Below, piece after piece: positions 13,951-24,153 of a DNA stretch of 64,000 nucleotides. Source of the DNA: Whitmania pigra (lineage: Eukaryota; Annelida; Clitellata; Hirudinida; Haemopidae); the NCBI GenBank assembly GCA_021613335.1, contig JAJTWR010000032.1, positions 592,001-656,000 on the forward strand, written 5' to 3'. The position numbers and the translations under genes were made by a program. A model generated the notes under the pieces. The model did no database searches, was not told the origin of the DNA, and saw nothing but the letters and a program-made list of their open reading frames with translations. Numbering within the stretch: position 1 is the stretch's first letter; every line of letters starts with the position of its first letter.

Positions 13951-16459
13951 CAACAACAACAACACAACAACACAAGAACAATAATAATAAAACAAATATT
14001 TAAAATGTAAAAGAAGCAAACACAGCCTCTAGAAATTCATTAAAAGGGAAAACATGGAACAAAATTCAAGTGGAAAATTAATTCCGGAACTTTCCATCTG
14101 CCTGTTTACAAAAAAATTCAGAAATATTCCAAACCTAATCCAACTTTGATGGAAAACTTGAGACAGAAAAGCGTTCAAATGCAGGGAAAACAATGGAATG
14201 GAATTAAATCAGTTGGATTAATTTTAATTTGAAACATTAACTTTTAAAGGTTAATAATTAGTTAAGCATGATTATTATTTGTACATGTAAATAATTAGTT
14301 AAATATGTTTATAGTTAATAAAATACAATTTACTTCTTATTCACTTACTGTAGATGTTTGTTTTTGCAATTAATGTAATTTTAGTTTCATAAGTATTAAT
14401 AACAATATTAATTGCAGTAAAATCTCTCAATAATAAAATTGCAACTGACCGAAAAAATCTTAATTTGTTATAGAAAATTGCGTAACACGGAGGTCCTTCA
14501 TGCGATGTAGTTTCTTGGTCGTAAATTGATTCATATTTTCATAAAACAAAACTTTTAATTCTTTTAAGTTCTGATGTTTATTTCACATTCAATTTTATTC
14601 AATTTTTAAGAATCAGTGCAGGTTGGCCAAATGGGTTAAGTGCCTGCCAACGTTGTTAATGGCAACAGTCGCAATGAAGCAATTCAATTTCAAGTCCTTC
14701 GAAACCCAGCGCCCTTGCGAAGGAGTGCCATGTAAACGCCATGTAAACGGTTACAAGAAGCGCCTCTGATTCTATGCAACCTTAATAATTTTGTCTTTGG
14801 TTTTTATTGATTCAAGAAGATGTTAATGGCTTCATTTTATATATTTTATACATTGTGGCAACATCTTGTTCTGACCACGAAAACCTATTTTTTCAATTTG
14901 TTCGACATCATCTCTTAAAATGTTTAAATTTGTTAAATGTTGTTACATTTTAGAAAATTGAAAACAAAAAATAATTTTTTTTTCGATATAGAGAGTTTCA
15001 ACAATATGGGACAAAAATGATTTTTTTTTGTTGAGAATGTTTTTAACACAGAAATTATAAGGATTTGGTTGGGACAGTCGAGCAGTTTCATTATAACGAA
15101 TATTTCGTTTTACAGATGTTCTTTATAGAGAGGTTTTTACTGCATTATTATTACATTATTAAATGCTGTCTTAATAATGGTATTATCAATGGATATAAAA
15201 TGAATTATATATAATGCCATTACTCAAAATATAATTTACTTAATAATAAGTAATTAATAATATTGTTACTGAGACTTAAATTACTAATAATCACTAATGC
15301 TATTATTTGAATATAATTTAGATTATTAATTAGATTATTTTAGACTATTAAAGATAATTAATAATGTTACTAATATTATTAAAAAATTATAATTTGATAA
15401 TAATCAATAGTAATATTAATAAAACACTATAACATTAATATTAATTGTTCACTCACTCAACACTGAATCCATTGACGTGCAAAATCCTCATTTGCTTCAC
15501 AATCGTTGATTTGCCAGACTCACCAGCACCTTGGAATTATTGGAAAAATATCAATTTTAATTTAATTCACGTTCGTGCTTAATTAGCAAATGTTTTATTT
15601 ATTTATTCGGTTGTGAAACAATCTATTTATTTAATCGTGTTAATTTATTATGCGAACTATAGACCGGTTAACTGCTGAATCCGAATGCAATTTAAAACCT
15701 CAAAATGTAATTAAGGCCTTATTTTTGTTCGGAACGTCGGTTCCGATAAGAATGGAATTATTTTTTTAATTCAGTTTAAGTCAAATTCAATTTAAATTTT
15801 TCTATAAATGAAATATTTATAAATGAAATGAGTCTAAAAAGTGAAAAGGAGGATAATAAAAAATAAGAATTTCTGCTTTTACTGAAAAATAAAGTTATAT
15901 TATTTATTTCCAGAATAATAATAGTATAAGATATTGACAAATAACATAAGCATAAATGTAACAAATGCATCTAATTTTACTTTATAAAAATAAACAAATT
16001 CATTTCAAATTTAACTTTTCTAATGTAAAAGAGAAAATATTATGGGATAAAACCTTCTGAATAATTAGTCAGAAATTGTTGATCAGCACATTTTGTTTCC
16101 AAATAGCTCAATTCTATTTAATATATCAGTTATACTACTTTAACATGAAAAATTACTAGTACTTAAAAGCTTGAACCCATACATACGCTATAATGCTATA
16201 TTGTTTGCATAACAAATCCAAAACTGATCTAAAATTTCTTTTGACATCACCACCACTGAATTAATTAAATCAATAAATTCACCACAAAAGTCAGGTTCCA
16301 GTAATTTTAAAAGCACCAACCCAACAACAGAAGTCTGTGTGTTCCTCTGTAGGCACTTTTCTCCTTTCTGAGGCTTTTGTCGATGGCTTTGCTCTGCAGT
16401 TTGTGGCGGTCATCTTCGCTTAAACCGCAAGCGAGTTTCTTGAGCATTTTGTGTATCAT
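4389..16459 (-). CDS. G protein alpha subunit, Gs class (complete gene, 11 coding exons)
   Basis: GTP-binding subunit that carries receptor signals to adenylyl cyclase at the inner plasma membrane. Exons in coding order: 16459-16321, 15529-15457, 12005-11951, 8076-7957, 7400-7303, 7044-6990, 6900-6827, 6556-6377, 5906-5782, 5294-5218, 4541-4389. All introns are GT-AG and every phase joins, giving 382 residues (family about 380-394). G-boxes are intact: GAGESGKST 47-55, [11 protein letters not shown] from 181 with the catalytic Arg186, DVGGQ 208-212, NKQD 277-280, TCAVDT 352-357. The Gs diagnostic ASSSY and [20 protein letters not shown] stretches are present. Odd points: the N-terminus reads [17 protein letters not shown] instead of starting MGC, the C-terminus is [10 protein letters not shown] instead of Gs-like RMHLRQYELL, and an Asn run sits at 308-313. 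It is a Gs-class paralogue or a divergent Gs; the exact start (Met1 or Met5) is uncertain. An in-frame TGA lies just upstream of Met1. Confidence 0.93.
5218..5294 (-). CDS. G-alpha exon 10 (short, poly-Asn)
   Basis: A 77-bp exon too short to show as an open frame. It encodes [14 protein letters not shown] then [11 protein letters not shown], matching Gs AKYFIRDEFL. Acceptor TTACAG|GA, donor CTT|GTGAGT. The Asn run comes from a (GTT)n tract on the + strand and replaces the Gs-specific acidic insert. Confidence 0.85.
5621..5707. repeat. Minisatellite, about 17-bp unit
   Basis: Four to five copies of a CCATGCACCATTTAAG-type unit, decaying at the 5707 end. Lies in G-alpha intron 9. Confidence 0.8.
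5782..5906 (-). CDS. G-alpha exon 9 (G4, NKQD)
   Basis: Encodes [20 protein letters not shown], then a short lysine-rich stretch and [15 protein letters not shown] gives guanine specificity. Donor TAC G|GTGCGT; the Gly codon is completed by exon 10. Confidence 0.92.
5932..6126. repeat. Minisatellite, 24-bp unit
   Basis: About eight near-perfect copies of AAAATTAACTTGAAAAATTA-type DNA (24-bp period). It starts about 25 bp upstream of the exon 9 acceptor in the transcript sense, inside G-alpha intron 8. Confidence 0.92.
6296..6366. repeat. (CATC)n microsatellite
   Basis: CCAT/CATC tetranucleotide run next to the donor of G-alpha exon 8. Confidence 0.9.
6377..6556 (-). CDS. G-alpha exon 8 (switch II, G3)
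   Basis: Encodes [20 protein letters not shown] onward, then [14 protein letters not shown] and ESIWNN: switch II with the catalytic Gln212 and the Gs-type ASSSY segment. Donor AG|GTGCTT; a CATC array begins about ten bases inside the intron. Confidence 0.94.
6690..6820. repeat. (GAAT/GGAT)n tetranucleotide array
   Basis: ATGAATGA and ATGGATGA units fill most of G-alpha intron 7 and end directly against the exon 7 donor. Confidence 0.9.
6827..6900 (-). CDS. G-alpha exon 7 (switch I, G2)
   Basis: Encodes [17 protein letters not shown] and SVGRVNF. It contains the switch I Arg (Arg186 here) needed for GTP hydrolysis and the Mg-binding Thr189. Donor CA|GTGAGA; an ATTC/ATGA tetranucleotide array starts immediately inside the intron. 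Confidence 0.94.
6990..7044 (-). CDS. G-alpha exon 6 (linker)
   Basis: Encodes [18 protein letters not shown], equivalent to Gs YFLDKIDVIKQADYVPSDQ. Donor CAG|GTTGAG. The following intron (6901-6989) is only 89 bp and is mostly CAT/CAC repeat. Confidence 0.92.
7303..7400 (-). CDS. G-alpha exon 5 (helical domain)
   Basis: Encodes [20 protein letters not shown] then [13 protein letters not shown], matching Gs [32 protein letters not shown]. Acceptor CAACAG|GAA, donor TA|GTGGGC. Confidence 0.92.
7806..7956. repeat. Minisatellite of 19-bp units containing the exon 4 donor
   Basis: About eight copies. In the gene sense (minus strand) each unit reads GTTGATATTAATTTTCCAC with small changes. The first unit begins exactly at the exon 4 splice donor GAA|GTTGAT. 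Confidence 0.93.
7957..8076 (-). CDS. G-alpha exon 4 (helical domain)
   Basis: Encodes 40 residues beginning [15 protein letters not shown] and ending VGFDYPE, the middle of the alpha-helical domain. Acceptor TTTCAG|TCC, donor GAA|GTTGAT. The donor is repeated downstream as part of a 19-bp minisatellite unit. Confidence 0.87.
8136..8217. repeat. Short tandem repeat, about 23-bp unit
   Basis: Three to four copies of AATCATAATATTCATAGTCA-type DNA just upstream of G-alpha exon 4. Confidence 0.8.
8380..8536 (-). repeat. tRNA-derived SINE copy (minus orientation)
   Basis: On the minus strand it shares the body CCATGT..ATGGTTACNAGAA..GCCTCTGAT.CTATG with the copy at 14617-14795, and has a degenerate B-box-like GGAAACCCAGC. 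The head side is cut by the transposon end at 8537. Confidence 0.65.
8537..8690. mobile_element. Short element with ends related to the 909-bp hAT-like transposon
   Basis: The left end, CCGTCATAATAGCCCGGCGA followed by CAAAATAGCCCCGTC, matches the terminal repeat of the element at 38592-39500. The right end keeps only CTATTTTGACGGGA. No coding sequence. A degraded non-autonomous relative joined to a SINE; target duplication not clear. Confidence 0.6.
9248..9317. repeat. Short tandem repeat (CAATCCACTT-type, 10-11 bp)
   Basis: About seven imperfect copies of TTTCAATCCAC. In G-alpha intron 3. Confidence 0.75.
9706..9870. repeat. AAT array grading into a 55-60 bp tandem unit
   Basis: An (AAT)n tract followed by three to four copies of a unit containing AACCCGATAACACA and GTCTTGGACAATAA. 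Confidence 0.8.
9985..10233. repeat. (CATC)n microsatellite, about 250 bp
   Basis: Five CCGT units, then an uninterrupted CATC/CCAT run of over 200 bp. The apparent poly HPSI / MDGW proteins on the two strands are artefacts of this repeat. Confidence 0.97.
10921..11014. repeat. (AAT)n microsatellite
   Basis: AAT run with AGT interruptions, in G-alpha intron 3. Confidence 0.93.
11670..11938. repeat. (CAT/CGT/CAC)n compound microsatellite
   Basis: Two blocks (11670-11750 and 11815-11938). The second ends in CAACAACAACAACC close to the donor of G-alpha exon 3. Confidence 0.93.
11951..12005 (-). CDS. G-alpha exon 3
   Basis: Encodes [18 protein letters not shown], the start of the helical domain, equivalent to Gs KATKVQDIKNNLKEAI. 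Donor CTG|GTGAGT. The intron 3 side becomes a GTT/GAT trinucleotide array within about ten bases of the donor. Confidence 0.87.
12466..12622 (-). repeat. tRNA-derived SINE copy (minus orientation)
   Basis: Reads on the minus strand from an A-box-like TGGCCAAATGGGTAGCC through a shared core GGATCGATTAAGAAGTGCCT and ends AAAAAATGGACTAAATACAA. The core and tail are nearly identical to the copy at 48766-48962. Confidence 0.75.
12929..12999. repeat. (GAT)n microsatellite
   Basis: Uninterrupted ATG/GAT run of about 70 bp in G-alpha intron 2. Confidence 0.95.
13343..13455. repeat. (AAT)n microsatellite
   Basis: AAT run with one AACAACAAA interruption. Explains the poly-Asn/Tyr/Ile open frames here. 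Confidence 0.95.
13757..13976. repeat. (AAT)n microsatellite, about 215 bp
   Basis: Long AAT run with rare AGT, ending in CAA units. Confidence 0.96.
14617..14795 (+). repeat. tRNA-derived SINE copy
   Basis: Head GTTGGCCAAATGGGTTAAGT resembles an A box, and CAAGTCCTTCGAAACCC resembles a B box followed by CAGC. The body GGTTACAAGAAGCGCCTCTG is shared with the copy at 8380-8536. The tail is AT-rich. Lies in G-alpha intron 2. Confidence 0.7.
15457..15529 (-). CDS. G-alpha exon 2 (P-loop, G1)
   Basis: Encodes [19 protein letters not shown] and NGFSV: the phosphate-binding loop and helix 1. Acceptor CCAAG|GT, donor GA|GTGAGT. Both phases match the neighbouring exons. Confidence 0.93.
16321..16459 (-). 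CDS. G-alpha exon 1 (N-terminal helix)
   Basis: Encodes residues 1-46, ending in THRLLLL with one base of Gly47 before the donor G|GTTGGT. An ATG at 16459 and a second in-frame ATG at 16447 precede ACGLSEDD. The only nearby palmitoylation-type Cys is in LACG; the usual Met-Gly-Cys start is absent. Confidence 0.88.
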
Positions 16460-17796
16460 TGGTCAGGATGAATGTCTAATTTCAGTCAGACACGAACGCA
16501 AAGCTGGCAGATATTCGTAAAGTTCGCTCGTTGGTTGGTTGTCAGTTATCTGATTCAGGACGAGGATAGCTGTTCGTTCTTATCATTTCCTTATCTGCAA
16601 AAATAATTGCTTCAAATTTATTTTTTAACGACTGCAAAACCTCGCCTGCTTCCAACAGACGATATCGCAAGCCTCGCCGTAATAAACTTCATGGATGCAA
16701 TCAAGGTAAATTGCGGGTTGAATTGAGTAAGTAAGGCATGTCTTTTGATCTACTTATTACAAACAGAAATATTTGTCATTTTTTAATGTTCAATTTGTAT
16801 TGAGTTTATTTCGTTAATTCATCATAATGCAAAAAACGAGCATTCTAAAGTGCAATTCTAACAAATCCATTAAAAATGTAAAAACAAAATATTTACTGGA
16901 AAATTTTAAAATATTTAAAACTTTAAATAGGAGAAAGTCTAACAAAACAGTCCGGAATCTTTAAATTTTCTTATCAATATCTCTGCTATGAAGCTAATGT
17001 CATGGCAGCTCACGACGGGCCGATGTGCAAATTGTCTACAATCTTTTAACTTTTATTTGAGGATTACGTAAATAATACAAAAGGCTATTCAATTCTCCTG
17101 CAAAAACTTGCCTGATATTCACTGACTGAACTCTCTAGAATGATCAGTTCTGAATGCGAATAGACAAAACTTTTGAAAGCCAACTTGCGAAAGGATTATG
17201 CAAAGTTGAACATGTGACACAAGAGAATATATGAGTCATGGATAATTTTAGCCTATCGATTCTAAATATAAATCGCCGGGCTAAAAGTAGAGGTTAAAAA
17301 CTGTTGTTTTTTTTTTGATGAACAGCGTCTAAAAAATGATCTTCTTTTGTTGGGAGGGCGTTTTGACGTAGTCTTGTGGTGATTGTTTAAACGAGAGGTT
17401 TCTGACAAAATTCTCGTTTTGATTCAATATTAAATTAATTCTAAGTGGCTAAATAGTGTTTTTTTTTGCACAACTAGATTACATTAACTGCAAATCCGGT
17501 TGATGATGATAGCGGTCTTTTCTCCAAAATTTGGATTTAAAACTCATTATTCTAGACAATTTAAATATTTTTTAAATTTTGCTTAAAAAGCTTTTAGGGT
17601 CATACAAACACAGAGTGTGTGAGTTAATATGTCTCTAAATCTTATTTAAGAGAATATTTCTCAACACACAAACAATATTAATCCAAACTAAATTGAAAAT
17701 AACATAATTTTGTCCCATGTTGCAAGAAAAAAAATGAGGTCGTTAAAACCGACTGGGAGGGAACCTCGCAGATGATATACTTTCAACTTCCTTTAA

Positions 17797-17895
17797 TAAA
17801 TAGATCTTATATATCTTGTATCTTTTATAAATAGATCTTATATATCTTATATCTTTAATAAATAGATCATATATATCTTGTATCTTTAATAAATA
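17797..17895. repeat. Minisatellite, about 31-bp unit
   Basis: Three to four copies of AATAAATAGATCTTATATAT followed by CTTGTATCTTT. Confidence 0.85.
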
Positions 17896-18984
17896 GATCT
17901 ATAATCGATAATAAAATCTTCACAAGAAATAATTTCACAACAATTTCCTCTTTTAGAAAGTAATCGTAAAAACTTTAATTAATCTAATACGCAAACAATC
18001 GTTATATTTAACCTATAAAATAAATTTTCAAAATTAATTTTCAAGAAATGTTCATTTATTTATTTATTTGATTATAGTCCGTTGCATAACTAAGATGATT
18101 TGGACTCAAGAAATGTTCATCATCCAAAATTTTTAAATACGACTCTGAGATCACTCTAGCGACTCTCAAATAATTTAAATTTTTTGTCTATGCATTTATT
18201 AAATAATTTTAAATTACTTAATTTTAAATTACTTGATAATAAATTACTTACTAACAGCTAAGCCATAAATAGCCAAGGAACCACCGGAAATGTAGGAAAG
18301 TCTTGCATTCGACCAGGCGATGGTCTGCCAACAAGGCCAGTAAGATCGGAAGTCATTATGTTGTCAGACAAGCAAACAATAAATTCCAATAATTAATACA
18401 AGCAAAATTAATGAAGCATATCAGTACTTAATATTTAATAATAATAATTTATAATTTATTCATAAATTTAATAATTATAATAATAATAACAACATAATAT
18501 ATATGTGTTCGTAATATAATATTGATAAATTATTCACAGTCATAAAAACAGTTAAATTTTCAAGTGGTGTCACCAATTCTTTCTTTAGCGCGTTTGATGT
18601 CTTCCTTGTTTGAATTATTTAGGAATTATTTCCATTGTAATTGCAATTTTAAAAAAGCAATTAGGAAGTAATTATTTTTTATTTATAAATAAATTTATGT
18701 TAAATGGAAATTATATCTGTTTCTTTGAATTTTATAAATATAATTAATTATATGTTATTAGAAATGATTCATTCCATTACATTTAATTTATTTATCTTAC
18801 TTAAAATCAATTATTTAAGTTATATTATTCATATATCTAAAGTTAATTATTTAAATTAAATTAATCATTTATTTCAAGTTAATTATTTAAATTTAATTAA
18901 TCATTTATTTCAAGTTAATTGTTTAAATTAAATTAATCATTTATTTCAAGTCCAAAATTTAGAAAAAATGACTTCATTCTCGGA

Positions 18985-19215
18985 AAGCCACTCGAGTCTG
19001 AATTTTCTGCTTCTGTTCGTCGAGGACTTTCCGCGTCATCACTTTCACTTTCGATTTTGTCGGAGGATTTTATCTGATGCAGAGGTCGTTGGTTCGACTC
19101 CTGGCGAGTACCGACTAATTCCATCACCTTTAATGGTTGTTTTCCACGTGAATGGAAGCTATCTTCCATCGGATACGGCAGACGATTTGTTTTCATTTGG
19201 GAATAAAAATTATTT
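18985..19215 (+). repeat. Possible SINE with tRNA-like B box
   Basis: A segment less AT-rich than its surroundings with TTGGTTCGACTCCTGGC (B-box-like) and an AT-rich tail after GGGAATAAAAA. No second copy was found in the window, so the call rests on the promoter-like box only. Confidence 0.35.
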
Positions 19216-20529
19216 AACAAAAAACAAACCGTTTTTGCAAATTTTACGAAAATATTTTGTTTTTGCATTTACGAAACTCGTGCGCAGACTAATAATTTAA
19301 TAAGTTAATAAACTATTACACACAGTAATAACAATGATAATATTATTAACAATAGTAACAATAATAATAATAGTAATGATGGATGGACGAGGGTAAGGTT
19401 GTGATGAAGGATATCTAGGTTATGCTGGTCATCGCCATTGGCATGAGCAATCTTCTCAGAGAAATTATTATTATTATTATATATATATTATATTACTATC
19501 AAAATCATGACGAGTTACTGCTTTAAAAGCTCCAAAACCTTTCACAGATTTATGAGAACTTTGATATTTTTCTGATCTTTCGAAACATTTTGGAAGCTTT
19601 AGAATCTTTTGGAACTTTCTGTTCGTTTTTGCTATTATTGTTGTTGTTGTTGTTGTTGAAGATGTTGTTGTTGTTGTTGTTGTTTCTTGGTTGACGTCAA
19701 CATTCGTGCTTCAGTCAGAGTATTCAAGTCATGGGCTCAGTCCATCACCACCATCATCGTCATCGTCATTAACATCATCACCAAAGTCATCACCATCGTC
19801 ATAGTAACTTGTTGCATACGGAGACCATAGTATAATTGATCCAGTTGCCAAACGGAGCGCAGAAGTAAGCGCTCAGTAAATGAGGAACATCACGTGATAT
19901 CATGCACTGTTTGTCACGTTGGATGTTCAGCTTATCGTTGTTTATGATCCAATAACAATTTCATCAATTTGTTGAAAAATAATAAAAAAAGAATTTTGAT
20001 GAATGACCAGTTTTCAAAAACGAATTATTTCTGATTTAATTTGTTGATTAATAAATACTTCTGCTCACTAATTAATTATTTTTAATCAGTACAAAACTTT
20101 CAATCATTCCTAAAATGGTTAAAATATTTGACTACGTGTGTTTTCTATCTTCGATTTGCTTTTAGTAATGAATTATTTGCATTGCGTACGTTAGAGCGAT
20201 GTTGTGCAATATTGTATTAATTATATATTAATCAATTAATTATATATTAATTTATGCAGCACAAAATGTATTTGTTCGAGTAATTTATTATTGCTGCGAT
20301 AGCGTGTTGTTTTTGTAGATTTCAATGAGATTCGCAGTTGTTCTTGTTGCAGGTGAATGTCTGGAAATGAGTTTCCAATTTCATTAGAGCCAAAAGTGGC
20401 GGGAAATAAATTAAAAACTATTCCATTTCTTCGACGATTTTAAAGCTGCAAATTGCTTCCGGACTGATTTCTAGGATTTTTTTCTGACATTTATCATATC
20501 ATTTAAGTTTTTGACAATCAATGTGGCTT

Positions 20530-20816
<287 letters not shown>

Positions 20817-21051
20817 TGTTGTGACGTCATTTCGGGTATAAAAAGAACAGACCTCGGGAGCGAGGGAGTTTTAGAGTTTGGTTCGAGTCCTACAAGTTTA
20901 CGGAGTGATACGGTTGTTATACGATAGGGATTGCGAGTTGGTTATATTACGTACTGGCCATTAGCGATATTTAGTTCTAGTTTCTGTTCCTGAATATTTG
21001 ACCGCCAATAAAGTTTTCTGTTCAACTGGTTATTGTTTCAAAGACCCAACA
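20817..21051 (+). repeat. 5' LTR
   Basis: 235 bp. Contains a CRE-like TGACGTCA near its 5' end, a TATA box (GGGTATAAAAAG) just downstream, and AATAAA near the 3' end, so U3, R and U5 signals are all visible. Confidence 0.93.
20835..20846 (+). promoter_or_regulatory. TATA box of the LTR promoter, with CRE-like site upstream
   Basis: GGGTATAAAAAG lies about 10 bp after TGACGTCA (20822-20829). The arrangement is repeated in the 3' LTR. Function is inferred from motif and position only. Confidence 0.6.
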
Positions 21052-21176
21052 ACTGGCGCAGTCGACGAAAGAAAAGTTTCAAAGTCTGAAAAGTGATATT
21101 TTCCAAGGAAACCAACAGAAAAGGTTTGTCAGAATTTGTTCAGAAACAGTGCATTTGAATTTCAAAGCGGGTGAAA

Positions 21177-21864
21177 ATGGCGGATATCGCTAAATTTCTG
21201 GAACTATTTGCGAAACAAATGGAAACCCTGGTTCGTTCAATTGCTGAGAATTCTACGACCATCCCTAATTTCATGCCTTTCGAACCGAATAAAGAGCTGT
21301 GGGGTGACTACATGAGTCGGTTTCAAACCTTTACAGAAGCAAACTCTATTCCGACCTCAAAAATTACTCAAGTTTTCCTCACAAACCAGTCAACTTCAAT
21401 TTACAAACTCTTACAAGCTGCGGCTTCACAAAAGACATTCCATGCGAAGTCAATAAGTTAGATTTTTCGGAAATTCAAGCAGTAATGACGGAAAATTTCA
21501 ACCCCAAAAGATTCATTGTGAGAGAAAGGTTTAGATTTTGGACCGAGATAAAAGGCAACCTGGCGAGACCATTCAAGAACTCGCGGCGAAAATTCGAACA
21601 GCAGCTTCTACGTGCGACTTTCCTAGTATTGAGGACACACTCGACGAAGCCTTGAGAACGAGATTTGTATGTTCTGTTGACAACGAGGCGGTTCTCAAGT
21701 CGCTTTTCAAAATTCCAGATGATGAATTAACTTTCAATCGGGCTGTTGAAATTGCTACGGAAGTGGAAGAATCTGCTAAGGTTGCCAAAGCCACAGTACA
21801 CGGCACACCGGACGAACCGGTAATGAAAGTGTTCAAACCTGCCGACAACAAACAAGAAAAGTGA
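21177..21864 (+). pseudogene. gag of the gypsy-type element (frameshifted)
   Basis: Starts with ATG at 21177 (MADIAKFLELFAKQMETLV). A gypsy capsid-like region follows (WGDYMSRFQTFTEAN; FNPKRFIVRERFRFW; GETIQELAAKIRTAAS). The frame changes near 21430 and again near 21540, so no single frame covers it. The nucleocapsid part continues in the next frame from 21861. Confidence 0.85.
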
Positions 21865-23701
21865 ATTTCAAACCAAGACGCCAAGTACAGCAACTCTCTA
21901 AATTTCCATTCCCGAAAGGGACTTGTCCAAGATGTGGAACAAAAGGACACCACGCCAATGATTGCAGGCATGTCAAAACGGAATGCAACTTCTGTGGAAT
22001 CATAGGACATTTAGAAAAAGCATGTTTAAAGAAAAAGTTCAAAAGAGAGAGAAAAGTGAATTCAATCCATACAATTCCGAGCCACTCCCCTCTCGTACAA
22101 AAGTTACAAATTGGAAATTCAGAATTTGTTTTCGAGTTGGACAGCGGAGCCAGGGATAACTTTTGCTCAATGGAAGTGTGGAACAGGTGGGGAAAACCCA
22201 AGCTTACACCTTCCAGTACGAAATATATTTCCGCAACTGGGGACTCAATCCCGAACTTAGGAGTCTGCGAAATGATGGTTTCGACATCAGACCTTCAAGA
22301 AGTACCTCTAGAATTCAATGTCACCAAGTTGCCAAAACTCAACATTCTTGGCAGGAAAGCCATAGTTGAATTGCAAATCGATATGTCGGACTTGCTACGC
22401 AATCATGTTTTCAAGGTTGATGAAGAAACGGATTCAAAAACCGTCGAAAAAGCATGTCTTAAAATTTGCCACGATTTCAAAGAATGTTTCGAGCAAGATC
22501 TTGGTTGTTTGAAAGATTTCGAACTGGAGGTAAAATTCAAACAGGAAGCAACGCCAATTTTTGTGAAAGCAAGAACAGTTCCATTTTCAATTCAGGAAGA
22601 TCTAAATCAGGCTCTTGATGCAGGAATAAAGAAAGGGATTTGGATCCCAACACACTTCAATGATTACGGAACTCCGATAGTTCCGATTCGAAAGAGTCTG
22701 CGACAAGCGAAAAGAAGGCTAAGTTTCGAATCTGCGGAGATTATTCGGTGACTGTAAATTCCCAGTTGGAACCTCACCGATACCCAATGCCACTGCCTGA
22801 GGATCTTATGAGAAAACTTGGAGGAAGTCGTTACTTCAGCAAGATTGATTTAGCAGATGCATTCAATCAAGTCAAACTCGCTCCTAAGAGTCAACAAAAA
22901 CTCGCGTTGACCACAAATAGAGTTGTTTTACTTCAAACGAGACTACCTTTTGGAATAATTTCAGCTCCAGGTTACTTCCAAGAAATAATGGACAGATTGA
23001 CGTGTGATCTACAAGGAGTCGCAGTCTATCTAGACGACATTCTTGTCGGTGGTTCCAACTCCAAAGAACACCTTCAAAACCTGAAAGCTTTACTACAAAG
23101 TTTACGAGACAAAGGATTGAGATGCAATAAAAACAAGTGCATTTTTGCAAAAGATTCGATGGAATATTTGGGACTCGTTATTTCAAAAAGCGGGATAGAA
23201 AAGGGGAAACGTGCGGACGCTTTGACGAACATGCCAAGGCCAACAAATACATCAACATTACGCTCATTTTTGGGATCAGTGCAGTTCTACCACAAATTCA
23301 TCCCAAACCTTTCGACCATTGCTGAGCCGTTGACGAGTCTAACCAGAAAAGAAACACCCTGGATTTGGAGTTCGGAAGCAGAGAGAGACGGGAGACAAAT
23401 ACGAGGAAAATTAGACGCACTTTTACCTTCGGTGTCTCAAATTGCCAAACGTTTTCAAAACAGACAGAACGATCTTACGTCCAACAAGAGAACGAACAAC
23501 ACCAAATTCGATGTCGGGAAACCCTGTTACGTACAATGCATCGGTCCGGGTAAGGATCGCGTTCCTAGATGGATCCCGGCAATTGTAGTTCAAGTCTTGG
23601 GACCTCGCCATGTTTTTGATACAGGCCGTGCCAAAAAGACCTACTTGGAAGAGGCACGTGGAGCAATTGAGGCCCAGACACGGAGTAGAGGAAGACGATG
23701 A
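21861..23701 (+). pseudogene. Zinc-knuckle/protease/reverse transcriptase/integrase-end remnant
   Basis: Frame 21861-22751 carries two CCHC knuckles (CPRCGTKGHHANDC, CNFCGIIGHLEKAC), an aspartic protease LDSGA motif and the start of RT. A frameshift near 22700-22750 leads to frame 22748-23701 with RT core: YFSKIDLADAF, LPFGIISAPGYFQ, the catalytic YLDDILV, and LGSVQFYHKFIPN. At about 23380 the sequence jumps to an integrase C-terminal segment (VGKPCYVQCIGPG, RWIPAIVVQVLGPRHV). RNase H and the integrase DDE core are absent through deletion. It cannot make a working polyprotein. Confidence 0.92.
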
Positions 23702-23919
23702 CCCAGGCATGGTGCCGGGTCCCACTCCAACTGCAAGAAATGTTACACTTACAACAACAATACCCACAACAGTACAACCGCCGAGAAGACCCAGAGGTCG
23801 ACCAAGAGGACGAAGAAATTTCCAGCGACCGAACATACTGGATCAAGGACTTACCCTGCCTAGACGGTCAGAAAGATTACGCCTCAAAGCTCTGGGAGAC
23901 TCTTCGGCTGGCGCGGAGG

Positions 23920-24153
23920 TGTTGTGACGTCATTTCGGGTATAAAAAGAACAGACCTCGGGAGCGAGGGAGTTTTAGAGTTTGGTTCGAGTCCTACAAGT
24001 TTACGGAGTGATACGGTTGTTATACGATAGGGATTGCGAGTTGGTTATATTACGTACTGGCCATTAGCGATATTTAGTTCTAGTTTCTGTTCCTGAATAT
24101 TTGACCGCCAATAAAGTTTTCTGTTCAACTGGTTATTGTTTCAAAGACCCAAC

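Larger units (their letters stand above)
16460..20529. other. Upstream region of the G-alpha gene, no coding sequence recognised
   Basis: The first few hundred bases (16460-16700) are less AT-rich than the surroundings and are the likely 5' UTR/promoter side of the G-alpha gene, which is transcribed leftward. The rest is AT-rich with a minisatellite (17797-17895), a possible SINE (18985-19215) and short GTT/CAT runs (19630-19800). Open frames at 18933-19300 lie over the SINE-like segment. Confidence 0.55.

Noticed and set aside
13680..14019. Poly-Tyr/Ile/Leu open frames
   Set aside because: Artefacts of (AAT)n arrays. The same applies to open frames over 24133-24468, 30015-30230, 30896-31327, 45532-45989, 47523-48217, 51424-52021, 53265-53508, 55560-56173, 59028-59708 and 60041-60278.
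18933..19300. Two overlapping open frames of about 110 residues
   Set aside because: They overlap on opposite strands over a SINE-like segment and show no domain or splice support.
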